Shown here in pieces: positions 1-32,226 of a DNA stretch of 64,000 nucleotides. The notes under the pieces were generated by a model. The model saw only the letters and a list, made by a program, of their open reading frames with translations. It was not told where the DNA came from and searched no databases. Each line of letters opens with the position of its first letter. Position 1 is the stretch's first letter. Source of the stretch: Paulinella micropora (taxonomy: Eukaryota; Cercozoa; Imbricatea; Euglyphida); the NCBI GenBank assembly GCA_009731375.1, contig BJOX01000195.1, positions 545,388 to 609,387 of the forward strand, written 5' to 3'. The position numbers were made by a program, and so were the translations under genes.

Positions 1-14
1 CCCCCTCCCCCCCT

Positions 15-57
<43 letters not shown>

Positions 58-83
58 TCCTCTCCCTCCCTCCCTCCCTCCCT

Positions 84-120
<37 letters not shown>

Positions 121-127
121 CTTATAG

Positions 128-20777
<20,650 letters not shown>

Positions 20778-20808
20778 TCACCCGCCTTTTCCCTTTTCTT
20801 TCTTTCTG

Positions 20809-20943
20809 CAACCACCTAAACCTAAGCCCAACACATCTTTCCGATGGATTGCGCAGCCACCTAAACCTAAGCCAAAAACATCTTTGCGATGGACTGTGCC
20901 ATCACCTAAACGCCAAACACGTCCTTCCGATTGATTGTGCGAC
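20809..20943 (+). repeat. Three copies of a ~45-bp repeat
   Basis: CAACCACCTAAACCTAAGCC... recurs at 20809, 20854 and 20899 with increasing divergence. One plus frame reads QPPKPKPNTSFRWIA, then QPPKPKPKTSLRWTV, then PSPKRQTRPSD and a stop. It could be an alternative basic Pro/Lys C terminus of gene A or a 3' UTR repeat; no AG acceptor directly precedes it. Confidence 0.5.
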
Positions 20944-21108
20944 CACGTAGTTGTACTCGCGGAATAGACATGCACACGGATAGTTGAGGTGGTGACGCGG
21001 GAACAGGCAGGAGCGGGACGAGGAGGAAGAAGAGGAGAAGAAGAAGCAGCGGCAGGAGTGATCGATAGGTAGATCGATCTACCTATCTATCTATAGGATT
21101 GAGAGGAC

Positions 21109-21176
<68 letters not shown>

Positions 21177-21438
21177 CTTTTTTTTTNNNNNNNNNNNNNN
21201 NNNNNNNNNNNNNNNNNNNNNNNNNNNNNNNNNNNNNNNNNNNNNNNNNNNNNNNNNNNNNNNNNNNNNNNNNNNNNNGCAGCCCTATTATTCAAGTTTG
21301 GTTTGACAGAAAACAACAACAGCTGGAGAAAAAAAATCGCACACTCATGCGTACATTCTCATGAATACAATACTCAACTATACTTTCCCCTTCTCTTACA
21401 CGAGCCACCTCATGTTTCTGTTTCTCTTCCCCACGACT

Positions 21439-21476
<38 letters not shown>

Positions 21477-21840
21477 GTTCTACATGCATACATATATTCA
21501 GACATTAATAGATACATATACCAATGTGACATACATATACCAATTTTATATGTATATGTATATGTGTGACACATGATGGGCCTTGCGCTTCTGACTTTTC
21601 TCCTGTCTTGCGTTTTGCCTTTCGTGCTTGCTTCCTGTTCATGTGCTTTGCTTGCATGACCTGTTTGTTTTTCTGGCAACATGACGGGGGTGGTGGGGGG
21701 GGGGGGGGGGGGGGGGNNNNNNNNNNNNNNNNNNNNNNNNNNNNNNNNNNNNNNNNNNNNNNNNNNNNNNNNNNNNNNNNNNNNNCCCCCCCCCCCCCCC
21801 CCCTTTTTTATTTTTTTTTTCTTTTCTGTGTCTACTCTTT
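20944..21840. other. Probable intergenic or 3' region with two gaps
   Basis: A basic/acidic run at 21000-21063 could end a frame (ERDEEEEEEKKKQRQE then TGA), but no acceptor fits. A poly-T (21114-21186) enters a gap (21187-21278), and a poly-G/poly-C pair flanks another (21717-21785). Between them is unique sequence with an (AT)n tract at 21443-21473. No gene is supported. Confidence 0.5.
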
Positions 21841-23130
21841 AGTAAGTTAATATCTAGATGGAGATATTCCAGTGTCGAATCATCTTACTTGGGGCTAAGT
21901 TGAGAAAATTTCACAGCTAGCGGTGGAGATATTGACCATTTTGGAGTTTTTCATCCTGAAAACTCACGTCAAGCATCTTTTTTTAATTTTCATTCTGTCT
22001 CAAATATTGACTCTCAACACATTAACTAATTAGTTCCAGAGTTGGATGATTATTTTGCCTCTTGAATTTCGACAATCATATTTTAGTTGTAGTTAGGCTT
22101 TTGTAAAGCGAGGCACAGGAAGTCAAATCGAACAGCGGTAAGCATGTGGATATATAGAATCCACTCAGACTCATTAATTTTGTCCTTTCTTGGCATCATT
22201 CTAAGGTTTGGTTTTCCTGTTTTCTTCCATCGGCAATACCGTATTCCTGCTGCTGGTGATGTAATAATTCGTGTTTGTTCTTGGTGTTGTAGAAAGTAAA
22301 GTGGGTGTTTGTTCTTGTTATTGTTTCGGTTCAGTCCGGCAATTTGTGTAATGCATATCCGACTTCATAATGTGTTACATGCGATAGTAATTGATATCAA
22401 ACTGTAACCGGAACAGCTACTCCGACACTCAGTCGTACCTCAACAGTTCAGTAGAGGGACAGACCGAGTATAATAAAGAGTCAAGTACCAACCGGATTTC
22501 AAAGTCGTCATCCAAATCTTCATCCTTTCTTATAACTATCTCAAGATCTATTTAAAGATTTGGGACTTCTTATGACCTTTTGGCAGCAATAGAAGTACTG
22601 TGTATGTGTGTGTCTGAACGAACCTACCGAGTGCGTAGGAGAAGATGACTCCTGTAGGCGCTACTGATCGAACGCTGTTCTAGCAATGACCTTCTTATCC
22701 TTCTTGACCTGTTTGTAATAGGTGGGTGAGGTAGGTAATGTGTGTGTAGATGGGAGAGTGACCTTTTGTTTTGAAATTCAGACGAAATTTGAATCGTCAA
22801 AAACTAACAAATAAATCGTCTGTACGACATGACTCTTGCTTCACTTGTGTCGCCTATATTTCCACCAACTAGCCTCCCGACCCCCTGCAAAATGGGTATA
22901 ATTTTATGGCTAGGTATTGACTAGTTTGCACAAACAGACTTTGGTGTATAGTACTCGTTTTCTGTTTTCTATCTATTTATGCCCGCTCTCTGTTCCCTTA
23001 TGCACTTGTATTAATAATGCTTGGAAGTAGGCAGGAAATGACAGATAAGTGTGCATTAATGTCTGAAAACTAATTTGGATGTGTAATCTGCAATAGGATA
23101 AATGGATAGGGAATATGACGTGGTTTATAG
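21841..23130. other. Unique AT-rich sequence without a supportable gene
   Basis: Almost free of microsatellites, in sharp contrast to both flanks. I see no long open frame or consistent exon pair here. Confidence 0.5.
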
Positions 23131-23249
23131 GTATGTGAGGTGTCCGTTACGACAGTTTTCGTCTGTTTTCTTCCACACCCAACCAACTACACTCTACCCC
23201 CCTCTCCTATCTTTATGTTATGTCCTCACACTGTGCTTACTGTTTGCAG

Positions 23250-23486
23250 TGTTGTGAGTGAAGACGAGAAAGTGAGTGTGTATGTGTGTTTAAAATGCTA
23301 CTATGACAGTAATCCTGCCTTCCTTTTACTACAACCGTCTCACAGGTAGACAAGCTCAAACAATATTTCAATTACTTTCGTTTTAATAATGACCTTCGTG
23401 AAGTTAGTGTGACAGTTATAACTAGCTTTCCACAATGTCGTTATAACTCTTTCCACAACCAGAAAGGTCACTGGAAAAACTGCTAA
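23250..23486 (+). CDS. Possible small two-exon coding segment
   Basis: A 22-nt exon 23250-23271 (acceptor TTTGCAG, donor AAA|GTGAGT, reading VVSEDEK) could splice in phase to 23346-23486 (acceptor TCACAG), which reads VDKLKQYFNYFRFNNDLREV onward to a stop at 23484-23486. The splice signals are good and the composition protein-like, but the unit is short and I do not recognise it. Confidence 0.35.
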
Positions 23487-23772
23487 ACTTGATTCCACTG
23501 AATCAAGTTTCCGTATAGTAATAGCATTTTGCCTTGTCCTACAAACCGCACGGTTACTACATTTGTTCTAAAAGATTCTGCCGGCGTCAACGCTATTAAC
23601 TTGGGAGGTTAATAAATAAGGATGCCACAGCTTCGTGGAACTTAAACTTTGCTAACAACCTTCACCACTTCGATAAACGGTTGAGTGTAAAATGTATAGG
23701 ATGCATGCTTTCGTGCTGCAGTGGTTAGGGACTACGATAACTCCAGTGATTCCTGTAGTCATCTTGCTCCTT

Positions 23773-23891
23773 GTATGCCAGGACGGCCGTGAGCAAAAGT
23801 TCTTGCCACTGCAGCTGCTCCTTCGAACACACTGTTGCACGGGTGCTGCAGGCCGGCCCCACAATACCATGTACTACATGACAATTTCAGG
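23773..23891 (+). CDS. Weak exon candidate
   Basis: After TATGCCAG the frame DGREQKFLPLQLLLRTHCCT continues to a donor CAG|GTAATA at about 23891. GC-rich relative to its surroundings. No domain is seen and the phase does not join to the exon at 24936 in the preferred frame. Confidence 0.25.
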
Positions 23892-24139
23892 TAATATATG
23901 AAGATGTCATGCTTGTATGCTAGCCGCATGAACAGGTCCAGAAAATGATTTTCTCATGTTTTTTTTTTTACAGAAAGATGCGCTCGGTCTTACATAATTA
24001 AATCATGTACAGCATGATCTAATCATGCAGCATGAATACGTGATTTTCTCATGTTTTTGTTTACACTGTTTTTGTTTACACTGTAATACATGTTACATGA
24101 CAAAATCATATCTACATGTGATTGTGTCTACATGATCAA

Positions 24140-24870
24140 CACATGTAATACATGAGTTACTTATGAAAACGCATAACACGTTTGGGAATCAAGAAAAGTG
24201 ACTTTCGCATGTACCATGTACTACATGGCAAACACATGTAATATATGAGTTACTTATGAAAACGCATAACACGTTTGGGAATCAAGAAAAGTGACTTTCG
24301 CATGTACCATGTACTACATGACAAACACATGTAATACATGAGTTACTTATGAAAACACATAACACGTTTGGGAATCAAGAAAAGTGATTTTCGCATGTGG
24401 CATGTACTACATGAGAAACACATGTAATACATGAGTTACTTATGAAAACGCATAACACGTTTGGGAATCAAGAAAAATGACTATCGCATGTACCATGTAC
24501 TACATGGCAAACACATGTAATACATGAGTTACGCATGACACGTTTGGGAATCAAGAAAAGTGACTTTCGCATGTATCATGTACTACATGGCAAACACATG
24601 TAATGCATGAGTTACGCATAATACGTTTAGGAATCAAGAAAAGTGACTTTCGCATGTACTATGTACTACATGGAAAACACATGTAATACATGAGTAACTC
24701 ATGAAAACGCATAACACGTTTAGGAATCAAGAAAAGTGACTTTCGCATGTACCATGTACTACATGACAAACACATGTAATACATGAGTAATTCATGAAAA
24801 ACACATAACACGTTTGGGAATCAAGAAAAGTGACTTTTGCATGTACCATGTACTACATGACAAACACATG
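24140..24870. repeat. 93-bp minisatellite rich in CATG
   Basis: About eight copies of a 93-bp unit with CATGTACTACATG, ACACATGTAATACATGAG, CGCATAACACGTTT and GGAATCAAGAAAAGTGACTT. Unit starts are near 24208, 24301, 24394, 24487, 24570, 24653, 24746 and 24840; two units are 83 bp after the same internal deletion. CATG-rich sequence extends left to about 23920. No frame stays open. Confidence 0.9.
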
Positions 24871-24935
24871 TAAATCGTGGTAGTATCATTGAATACATGA
24901 CAAAGTCATATTACATGGGAATGTCACATATACAG

Positions 24936-26244
24936 AATGTCCTGGTAGTGTGGGGAAATGCTATCATGGGAACGAAACTGGAAGCAGACGAAGGAAGAAG
25001 ACTTTGCGAAGAAGCTTTCGCCCTGAAAAGAGAGCAACGACAAGCTAAGTCTCTGATGGCATCTGTGCAGGAGGTGCATACGATGTTCAGTTCATAATAT
25101 CTTTTTCTAACAGCTAGTACTATATACTATATGCATATTCACATACATAAGTGTATACATACAAACATACACAAATGTAACATACATGTACAATGTAATA
25201 CACATACATGTATATACACATTTTTTTCAGACATTGTAACATATTATTTGATGTGTGTTTGTATTGGTGATGCAGAACGAAGATATTTTGGAACGACTTG
25301 GTACATCTGCGAAACCTCAAACCAAGCCTGAGGGAGATCGAGTGCAGTTTTTGGAAGTCGTCGGCTACATACAGGAGAGAAGCCAAAAGGAGAAAGCTGC
25401 CATTGCGCCGGCTGAAGCACATTACTCATCCCGGTATCTCAAGGGTTTTGGAGCCGCTCCAGCAAAATTCTATGTCTCAGCTACGCCCTGCGAGGTCTCC
25501 TTCAGCGAGCCTGATCGATCTTTCTATGGATGAAGATTCTGAATGGGACATCGATCCTTCTGAATTCGAAGTTAAGAAGAAGCAACGTCTCGCTTTGGGA
25601 TCCAAGAACATGCATGCATCGGAGCTATCGACTGGAAAAAAAGAAATCGAAACAGATAAGTCTAGATCATATCCCAGCAAGGGAAACCATCAGGTCAAGT
25701 TGAAGCCTGCTCACAGAAGAAAATTGAGAGCACATCCCCAGCAACAGAAGCTAGCAGCGAGGAAAAGTGGACGTGCGACGTCTGCACCTATGCAGAAAAT
25801 TCGTCTGCGTATGATCTGGTCTGCGATATGTGTGGTGCGCATGCTAGCAGAGAGGAAAAGTGGACGTGCAACGTCTGCACCTATGCAGATTCTGAAAATC
25901 AGTATGAGTATTTGGTCTGCGTTATGTGTGGTGATATATATTCGTCAAGCTGATCGCTCAGATCAAGGTAATCCTACATCGCTGCCTAGCACACCCAGTG
26001 ACACTGACGCAGCTGAGTCTCGGAGTCCATCGCCTGCATCACCTGAGCCTCAGTTACCTGCCATGCCTTTAGCTCAGCCATTACCATCAGCATCGTGTGA
26101 CCATCCATCGTTACCAGACTCATCGGTTGAAGTTGATGAGAAATCTCCTAAGATATTAGAACTTTACATCCTTTCTGGGCAATGCAAGCTCTCCACTGAA
26201 GAGAAGGAGCTGTACGCAAAGTATGTCCGCATTCAAGATGTCCA

Positions 26245-26291
<47 letters not shown>

Positions 26292-26368
26292 ACACACACA
26301 CACACACACACACATTTTTTTCTTTTTTTTCATCCACTTTCACTCCCTCGCTTCCTGTTCCGAGCTCC

Positions 26369-26433
<65 letters not shown>

Positions 26434-26560
26434 TTTTTTCTCCTTTCTTTCTTTCCAGATGGAGGATTGGATGCGGTCAACAAGCTACTTACTTAGCAAG
26501 ACCTACCGTCTTTGGGCAAGACGGCTGCGCTTAACATGAAAGCATACGGTTGGCCGGAGC
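24936..26560 (+). pseudogene. Frame-shifted gene with two RanBP2-type zinc fingers
   Basis: Exon 24936-25073 (acceptor TACAG, donor GGAG|GTGC) reads NVLVVWGNAIMGTKLEADEG onward, then splices in phase 0 to 25276 (acceptor GATGCAG; NEDILERLGTSAKPQTKPEG onward). The protein-like frame then changes at about 25430-25530, about 25690 and about 25950. In the third segment two tandem fingers appear at 25768-25834 and 25858-25927: W-T-C-x2-C-T-Y-A-E spaced to C-D-M-C-G and C-V-M-C-G, i.e. W-x-C-x2-C...C-x2-C. A Ser/Pro-rich stretch and ELYILSGQCKLSTEEKELYA follow, with a donor at a (CT)n intron (26250) and an exon at 26459 that soon meets a stop. RanBP2/NZF fingers bind ubiquitin or Ran in other proteins. 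Several frame changes suggest a decayed copy; sequencing indels are an alternative. Confidence 0.55.
26250..26441 (+). repeat. (CT)n/(CA)n intron in the zinc-finger gene
   Basis: Two (CT)n blocks separated by (CA)n, a poly-T-rich stretch and TTTTCATCCACTTTCACTCC, ending in a pyrimidine tract and CCAG acceptor at 26455-26458. Confidence 0.85.
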
Positions 26561-26894
26561 TTTTTATTTAGGAGAAATCATGGGCGTCAAGCTTTCCAAG
26601 GTATCAAACAACAACAAAACCCTATTTGCTGCAGGAAGTAAGATTGTACTGCATGTGTACGGAATCCAGCCGCAACGTGGCCAAGATGGCGCAACTGCTC
26701 CTACAGGTGCTAGGAGCCGTCTAACAGCTTTGTATTCGAAATCATGGCTGAGTCGTTTCGGCAACGATGAAAAAATCTGCGAGCAACGTCCAGCAGGATA
26801 TACAGCTTTTACAGTGGAAGTAGACGGAGACGAAATCATCACTGATTCATTTGCTTTGTTGCCACATTTGGAAGGATTGCATATTCTGGGGTGA
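26550..26894 (+). CDS. Hypothetical open frame, uncertain
   Basis: A 114-codon frame begins ATGGCTGAGTC-independent at a non-AUG-like start; internal segments such as GYTAFTVEVDGDEIITDSFA look protein-like. It overlaps a possible continuation of the zinc-finger gene in another frame (MKKSASNVQQDIQLLQWK). I cannot decide which, if either, is real. Confidence 0.2.
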   Translation: MAGAFYLGEIMGVKLSKVSNNNKTLFAAGSKIVLHVYGIQPQRGQDGATAPTGARSRLTALYSKSWLSRFGNDEKICEQRPAGYTAFTVEVDGDEIITDSFALLPHLEGLHILG

Positions 26895-26895
26895 C

Positions 26896-26933
<38 letters not shown>

Positions 26934-26951
26934 GGGGGGGTNNNNNNNNNN

Positions 26952-27770
26952 AGGACAGTGTCGGGATGCACGGCGCTTCCCAGATCGCCGCCGGAATGAG
27001 GAAACCGGCAAGGGAAGTGCGCGGGGGAACCGGACACTATGATTGTTCCTCAGGCGGACGGCCCACCTAGAGCTAGAAAACCAGCGCCTAATCCGGCCAG
27101 CGGCCACACCAACACAGTCGGGTGCGGTCACTGTCGTCCCTTGCACTTGGCTCTAGACACTTAGACGAGCAGTGCCTGTAGGACAGTGTCAGGCGGTGGA
27201 CAAGAGGGAGGGGTGATGTTCTGACTAGAGCTTCCGCTGCCCCGCCTGGTGTGGCATCATCACACGCCCCCCTCCTCCCCATCTTCACTCGCTTCACCCT
27301 TTCCCACCGCCGCCCAACCTCAATGCGGATTGACGATCCGCACCACAGCAAGCTTCACCCAGGTGCACAGGATCCTCTAGGCTACCCGTGACCGGAGGGT
27401 GATCAAGTGAGCCAGGACAGCCAGCGACCGCATAAGTCTTTGACTGTGCGGCCGCGCGGAGTCCAGGCAGCCTTGTACGCTCTGTTCCAGTCCTGCCTGA
27501 GAGAACACTGTCTTGTCCACCGCCTGACACTGTCATACAGGCACTGCACGTCTAAGTGCCTAGTCTTAGAGCCAAGTGCAAGGGACGACAGTGACCGCAC
27601 CCGACTGTGTTGGTGTGGCCGCTGGCCGGATTAGGCACTTGCTTTCTAGCTCTAGGTGGGCCGTCCGCCTGAGGAACAATCACAGTGTCCTGTTCCCCAG
27701 CGCACTTCCCTTGCCGGTTTCCTCAATCAGGCGGCGATCTGGGAAGCGCCGTGCCTCCAGACACTGTCCT
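26952..27770. repeat. Large inverted repeat (~255-bp arms, ~305-bp spacer)
   Basis: Left arm 26952-27206 and right arm 27512-27770 are inverted copies, roughly 90% identical by eye (for example ACGGCGCTTCCCAGATCGCC on the left, GGCGATCTGGGAAGCGCCGT on the right). Both ends carry GGACAGTGTC. The left end abuts a 10-N gap, so a target-site duplication cannot be checked. The spacer has no clear gene. Candidates: foldback/MITE-type DNA element or a palindromic rearrangement. The long frames across it are mirrored on both strands. Confidence 0.85.
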
Positions 27771-28610
27771 GCCAGCACAGTGCATTTGAAGTGAGGGCTT
27801 GTTGAGTCAGGGCCGCTGGACGGATCAGGCATACTTTCCCTAACTTTCTCTAGTCACCGACAGGCGTGAGACAAACGTGTCAGGCACTCTGGTAGGCCCG
27901 TCCTATACGAGCCCCAGCCAGACCCTGTGAAGCTTAGGGACTACTGACACAGTCCCGCCAGCAACGGCTTGAGTTTTCAGCTGCGACTTCAGCTTCACCA
28001 TGGCAGTTTCAGCTTCAGCTTTTGACCTCAGCTTTCATCTTTCGGCTTGATTGTCTCCAGCTGTGACATTCAGCTTTCGGGCCTCTGCTTCTGCTTCTGC
28101 TTCGGTTTTGGTTTTTGCTTCGGTTTTAGCTTCGCACCTCAGCATACGCCCCTTCGACGAGTTCGAGTTGCTGTTAAGGTTCACCTCATGAGGGAACTGC
28201 ATGGTCATGGGGATGGAGGTCACGACATTGTCAAGGACTGGCACATCATCTTCAAAGTCTGCTCTCTTAAGTGAATTTTTCAAACTTGTCTTCCCAGAGG
28301 TTTTTCTGGTATGCGGTGGGAGTTGTTTTCAAGGTGGGACGGACTGACCAGGCTTGTTCTTTGCTACCGGCCTTGGACCACGTTCCCCTACCGGCCCCCC
28401 TCTCTCTCCAATCTTATCGGAGTTCCCCAGCATCGTAGCAGGCGTCTCGTCGGCGAGTTCGTGTTGTGGGTACAGTCTGCATTATGAAGTCCGCGGTTTG
28501 GCACTGGAGTGTTTCCCGCTTCGACTTGGACTAGGGAGGCAGCAGTTCCTGTTTAAGTTTTGGTATCAACAATTATAATCATCATATCATCGGCGCCGCA
28601 ATCAATTTAT
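27771..28610. other. GC-rich unique sequence with a degenerate GCTTCx hexamer tract
   Basis: Motifs GACAGTGTC/CAGGCACT recur just right of the inverted repeat. From about 27960 to 28135 there is a degenerate CAGCTT/GCTTCG/GGTTTT tract. No gene is supported. Confidence 0.45.
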
Positions 28611-29852
28611 CAATGTTAATATTTTTAAAATATTAATTAACATTAATTAAGTATATTACATAATAAACTCCTCTGCTCAAAAATCAGAAAAATTAACATT
28701 TAATCAAAAACTGAATTGTAATTATTCATAGTTCAATTAATACATGTGTAAAAAGCTTTTTTTGTTTCAACATAGAATTTCCGTCCAAATTAAGATTTAC
28801 AGCACATTATTGGAATTTCATCCAAAATTTAAAAAATTGTGTGCTGTAGTGACTTGAATGTCGACGATAATACAAGCTCAGCTTCTGAAACATCTTGCTT
28901 TAGAAGCCTATCGTTCCCCCGATTTAACATAACTTCAACTTTGATTGTTGTTCACGCCGGCCCTCACATTTTTCAGCCGATTTTTACGGTGTCGTTTTGG
29001 CTATTTTCGTGAATTGTTTTGGCTGAAAAATGGTGTGTGTGCACTCGTTTTCGTTGTTGATGTTTGTAGCCCCTTCTATGTTTTGCGATATTTGCGTTTC
29101 ACACTTCGATAGGATAGGTGCTCAGGATCACATGTACAAAATTTTTTCAATAAAATTCCATTTCTGTGCAACACATTTTCCTTGTAAGATCGGAAAAAAT
29201 AGAAAATTTGGTTTTGCGATCAGAGTTCAGTTTGTATTAATATAAGGCTAAAAGGTGTCGAAATATGTTTGTACACTTAATACAAGTGATTTCTCAAAAC
29301 CGCTACACTTCAACTTCTGTATAGACTCTTGAATGAAAACATGAAGTCTCATTTTGGAGTGTATGTCGGAAGAAAAAAATCACTTCCAATTTCTATGAAA
29401 GGAGTTCGCTCCTCGAAATTTTTTGATTGAAAACGATCATCCTAGTGACAAATATGATATTAATATTCCAGGCATAAAAATAAAGTTTCACAGTATATTA
29501 GCTGCCACTGCATACAAGGTAACTGTTTTCGCGACTTGAACCGTCAGGCTGTGACTCATGGTTTCAAAAAGTTGTTGTATCATCAATGCCGGCCCACCCG
29601 GTATGTAATGACAGGCAATTCTTATCGTTCCGGTCTGTCGGTTATCCTTGGCCTGGAGATTACCGCGGCGGAGTCCCTACCGTTTAGGTATTCCTCAGTC
29701 TTCATATCGTTAGAACAGTTATCTGTTATTGATTGAAAATCCTACTATCGTAACAATCTGGAATCGCTAACTGGATATGGAAATATCCTACTATCGTAAC
29801 AGTTGTTGTGCCACGGTCACGCTACCTATACCGTGGCAGACATTGAAAAAAA
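28611..29852. other. AT-rich unique sequence, no gene seen
   Basis: Poly-A/T-rich with stops in all frames. It contains short mirrored motifs (TCCTACTATCGTAACA twice at 29738 and 29787). Confidence 0.5.
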
Positions 29853-30335
29853 AATCACTAAGGAACTACAAATATTTACCTTTACCTTTAATAATGACCG
29901 ATTACTTACCATGCAATACAGCGAAATCCAACGTATGTCTATTTTTTACCAGTAATTTCCCTTCCCAGGTGCACCTGACAATTTCCTTTTTACTTTGACA
30001 ATTTCCTCTTTCACCCATATCAACTTGTATTTTTCTCTCACTGGCCGTACGAACGAACCTTCCACTCTAACACAACTACATCCCTTACAATACAACCAAA
30101 ACCAATTCCCTTCCACAGACTTCCCTTTCAGAACCTTGAAAGGGAGCACAGCTCGCACGCACTAATGAACATACTTACCCTGCCCTTTATCTTGCCCTTA
30201 CCCTTAAACCAAAAACAAAACCCTACACTTACTAAACCAAAAACAAAAACAAAACTTGTTCTGCAAAGCAAAGGGGCGAGCACGGTCACTCGTGGTCTGG
30301 TAAACCCCTGTTAATAAATAACTATTCTTGAAAGT
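29853..30335 (+). repeat. Left terminal repeat of the retroelement
   Basis: Matches 36953-37427 with scattered substitutions and small indels (for example CACACGCAC at its GCTCGCACGCAC end versus GCTCGCACGAAC). It contains CCCTTACCCTTAAACC and the GTGGTCTGGTAAACCC segment just before the end. Confidence 0.85.
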
Positions 30336-30403
30336 TAAATTAGCATCCTCGCCCTCCTTAGGGTTCGGGATTCGACACGTCTGGCTCACCAGACCGCCTA
30401 CGA

Positions 30404-32226
30404 ATGAGCAATCTTCGTAGAGACAAGCCCTCACGCCCTGGCGAAGACTCAAGGAGTTACAACTATGGACATCAAGTTCGAAGACGTCATGGCTCAGACC
30501 GAAGGAGAAGCAGGTCAACTTCACCATACCGTGGAAGAAGGTCGAGTTCCCCTCGCAACACCTACCGACATAACCCCAACAACAGCATGATACGAGACGT
30601 CGTCATGAGGAGCAGAGAGGAAGAAGCCCAGCTAGAAGCCAACATAGCTCCTACTCAGGCAAGATACGATCCCCTTCCCCACGAACAAACAGACGCTATT
30701 CTCCAAACAGCAACAGACCACGTAGTCACAGAAGCGAACAACACACCTGACATGACTCAACCTCACAACAAAGTTCTAAGCAAAGCCGCGATCAACCCTC
30801 GTCACTCTACGAAGACAAGAACAAGTTCGTTCACGCTCTCAATCGGCCTCCACTACAGCCACTACACCCACAAAGCAGGAATATGGTGCCTCATTCAACC
30901 CCCCTGATCCCTATGGCAAAGGTATGGAACGTATCTGGAAAAAGAGAGAAGAAGAAAGGAAGAACGAACAGCAACAAGCAAAACAACGACCTCGAAACAA
31001 ACACCAAGCCACCCCACTGCACTTTGATCGCTTAGCAACTTTGGACGTCTGCCACACCACTCTTTTGATGCAATTTACCAATGGACAAGCTACCGACTGG
31101 AAGTATAACTTACTCTCAAAGAGTCAAAAGGTAGAACTGGGTGCTTAGAACGATCAAGAGCCCAAAGACGAGGAACGCATCAACGAATGGGTCAAGATTC
31201 CCCCGTCGCGAACACCACGCCCTCCACTCATCCCATTCTACGGAGGACCACACCGTAACTTTATTGAAACTCGTATGGCCCAAATAAAGGACAACTCAAC
31301 CAACAAAATCAAACGATCAGCCCTAGACATGGCCATGATTGAAGCAGCAAAAGCAGGTCATGTCCGATCTCCGAAAGATCCAAAACTGCAATGCATCTCG
31401 TTTGAAGGTATGATGTTCCTTCTCTCCAAAAACGGATACTGGTCTTGGAAGTTAGTAGCACACCTTTACGACCGTCTACATGCCGTTCACATCTCCACTA
31501 ATCGTGAACCCGGAACGCGAGAGAATGAAGCTCTAACAGCGAACGAGATCATGCGTCATTCCCATTTCTCCCACATCTCCAGCCTTTGGTTCGACACCCT
31601 CAAGAAGTCCGTTCATCAACAGAAACAACAATGAAAATGGGAGAAGCTCTCAACGATTGCCTAGCAAAAGCCCTCCTCTCAATGCTGTCCTACATCGAGT
31701 CACACTACGAAGATACTGCATCGTAAAGGACTTCCGCCAAGTACCGATCAGACCCACTCAGCAACGCACACTACACCCATCTGACGAAACAGAACAACCG
31801 GGAGCACTTGCACGAGAACCTGCACCTGCAATTATCAAACGCAAAGATAGAACTGCCCCTTCCGACGTAACAAAACCGACCAAGAGGGGTAAGAAGGAAT
31901 TGACTGGTGAAGCCACCGGCGAGCTTGCTAACACTGAAGATACGACTACCGTTGCCAACAAACAAAGCATGGCGAGAACTGCGAACACTGACCCTCTGGA
32001 AAATGCATCTCAAGCAAGCAGCTCATCGAGCTCCCGTTCGGAATCCCCCTTGCCATCATCGCAGCCGCCCTCCCTGCCTACGAAACTACCGAAAGTAGCA
32101 TCTGGCAAGCAAGAACGACAACAGGAACTGCAAGAAGAGGTAGACGAAGAAGAAGAAGATGAAATGGTCACCCCTACCAACTTTCGCAACTCCCATGGCT
32201 CATCCCATCAAAGTCTCTGCCCTTAA
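30404..32226 (+). pseudogene. Gag-like region of the retroelement, interrupted
   Basis: Begins with an Arg/Ser-rich frame (30404-30907: RRHGSDRRRSRSTSPYRGRR), as expected of a nucleic-acid-binding N terminus. A second frame, about 30830-31634, carries a helical segment with one internal TAG (31146-31148): RLATLDVCHTTLLMQFTNGQ, then MFLLSKNGYWSWKLVAHLYD. A third, 31657-32226, is Ser/Glu-rich (EEVDEEEEDEM). At least two frame changes and one stop interrupt it. No zinc knuckle was found. Confidence 0.5.

Noticed and set aside
25298-26539. 413-codon single gene
   Set aside because: Contains the zinc fingers out of frame and reads through a (CT)n intron; the protein-like signal alternates between frames.
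26992-27794. Pair of similar proteins encoded on opposite strands (PLPVSSFRRRSGKRRASRH)
   Set aside because: Both are translations of the inverted-repeat arms; not genes.
30170-30225. Telomere-like CCCTTACCCTTAAACC at the retroelement end as proof of telomere targeting
   Set aside because: Only one or two irregular units; insufficient for the inference.
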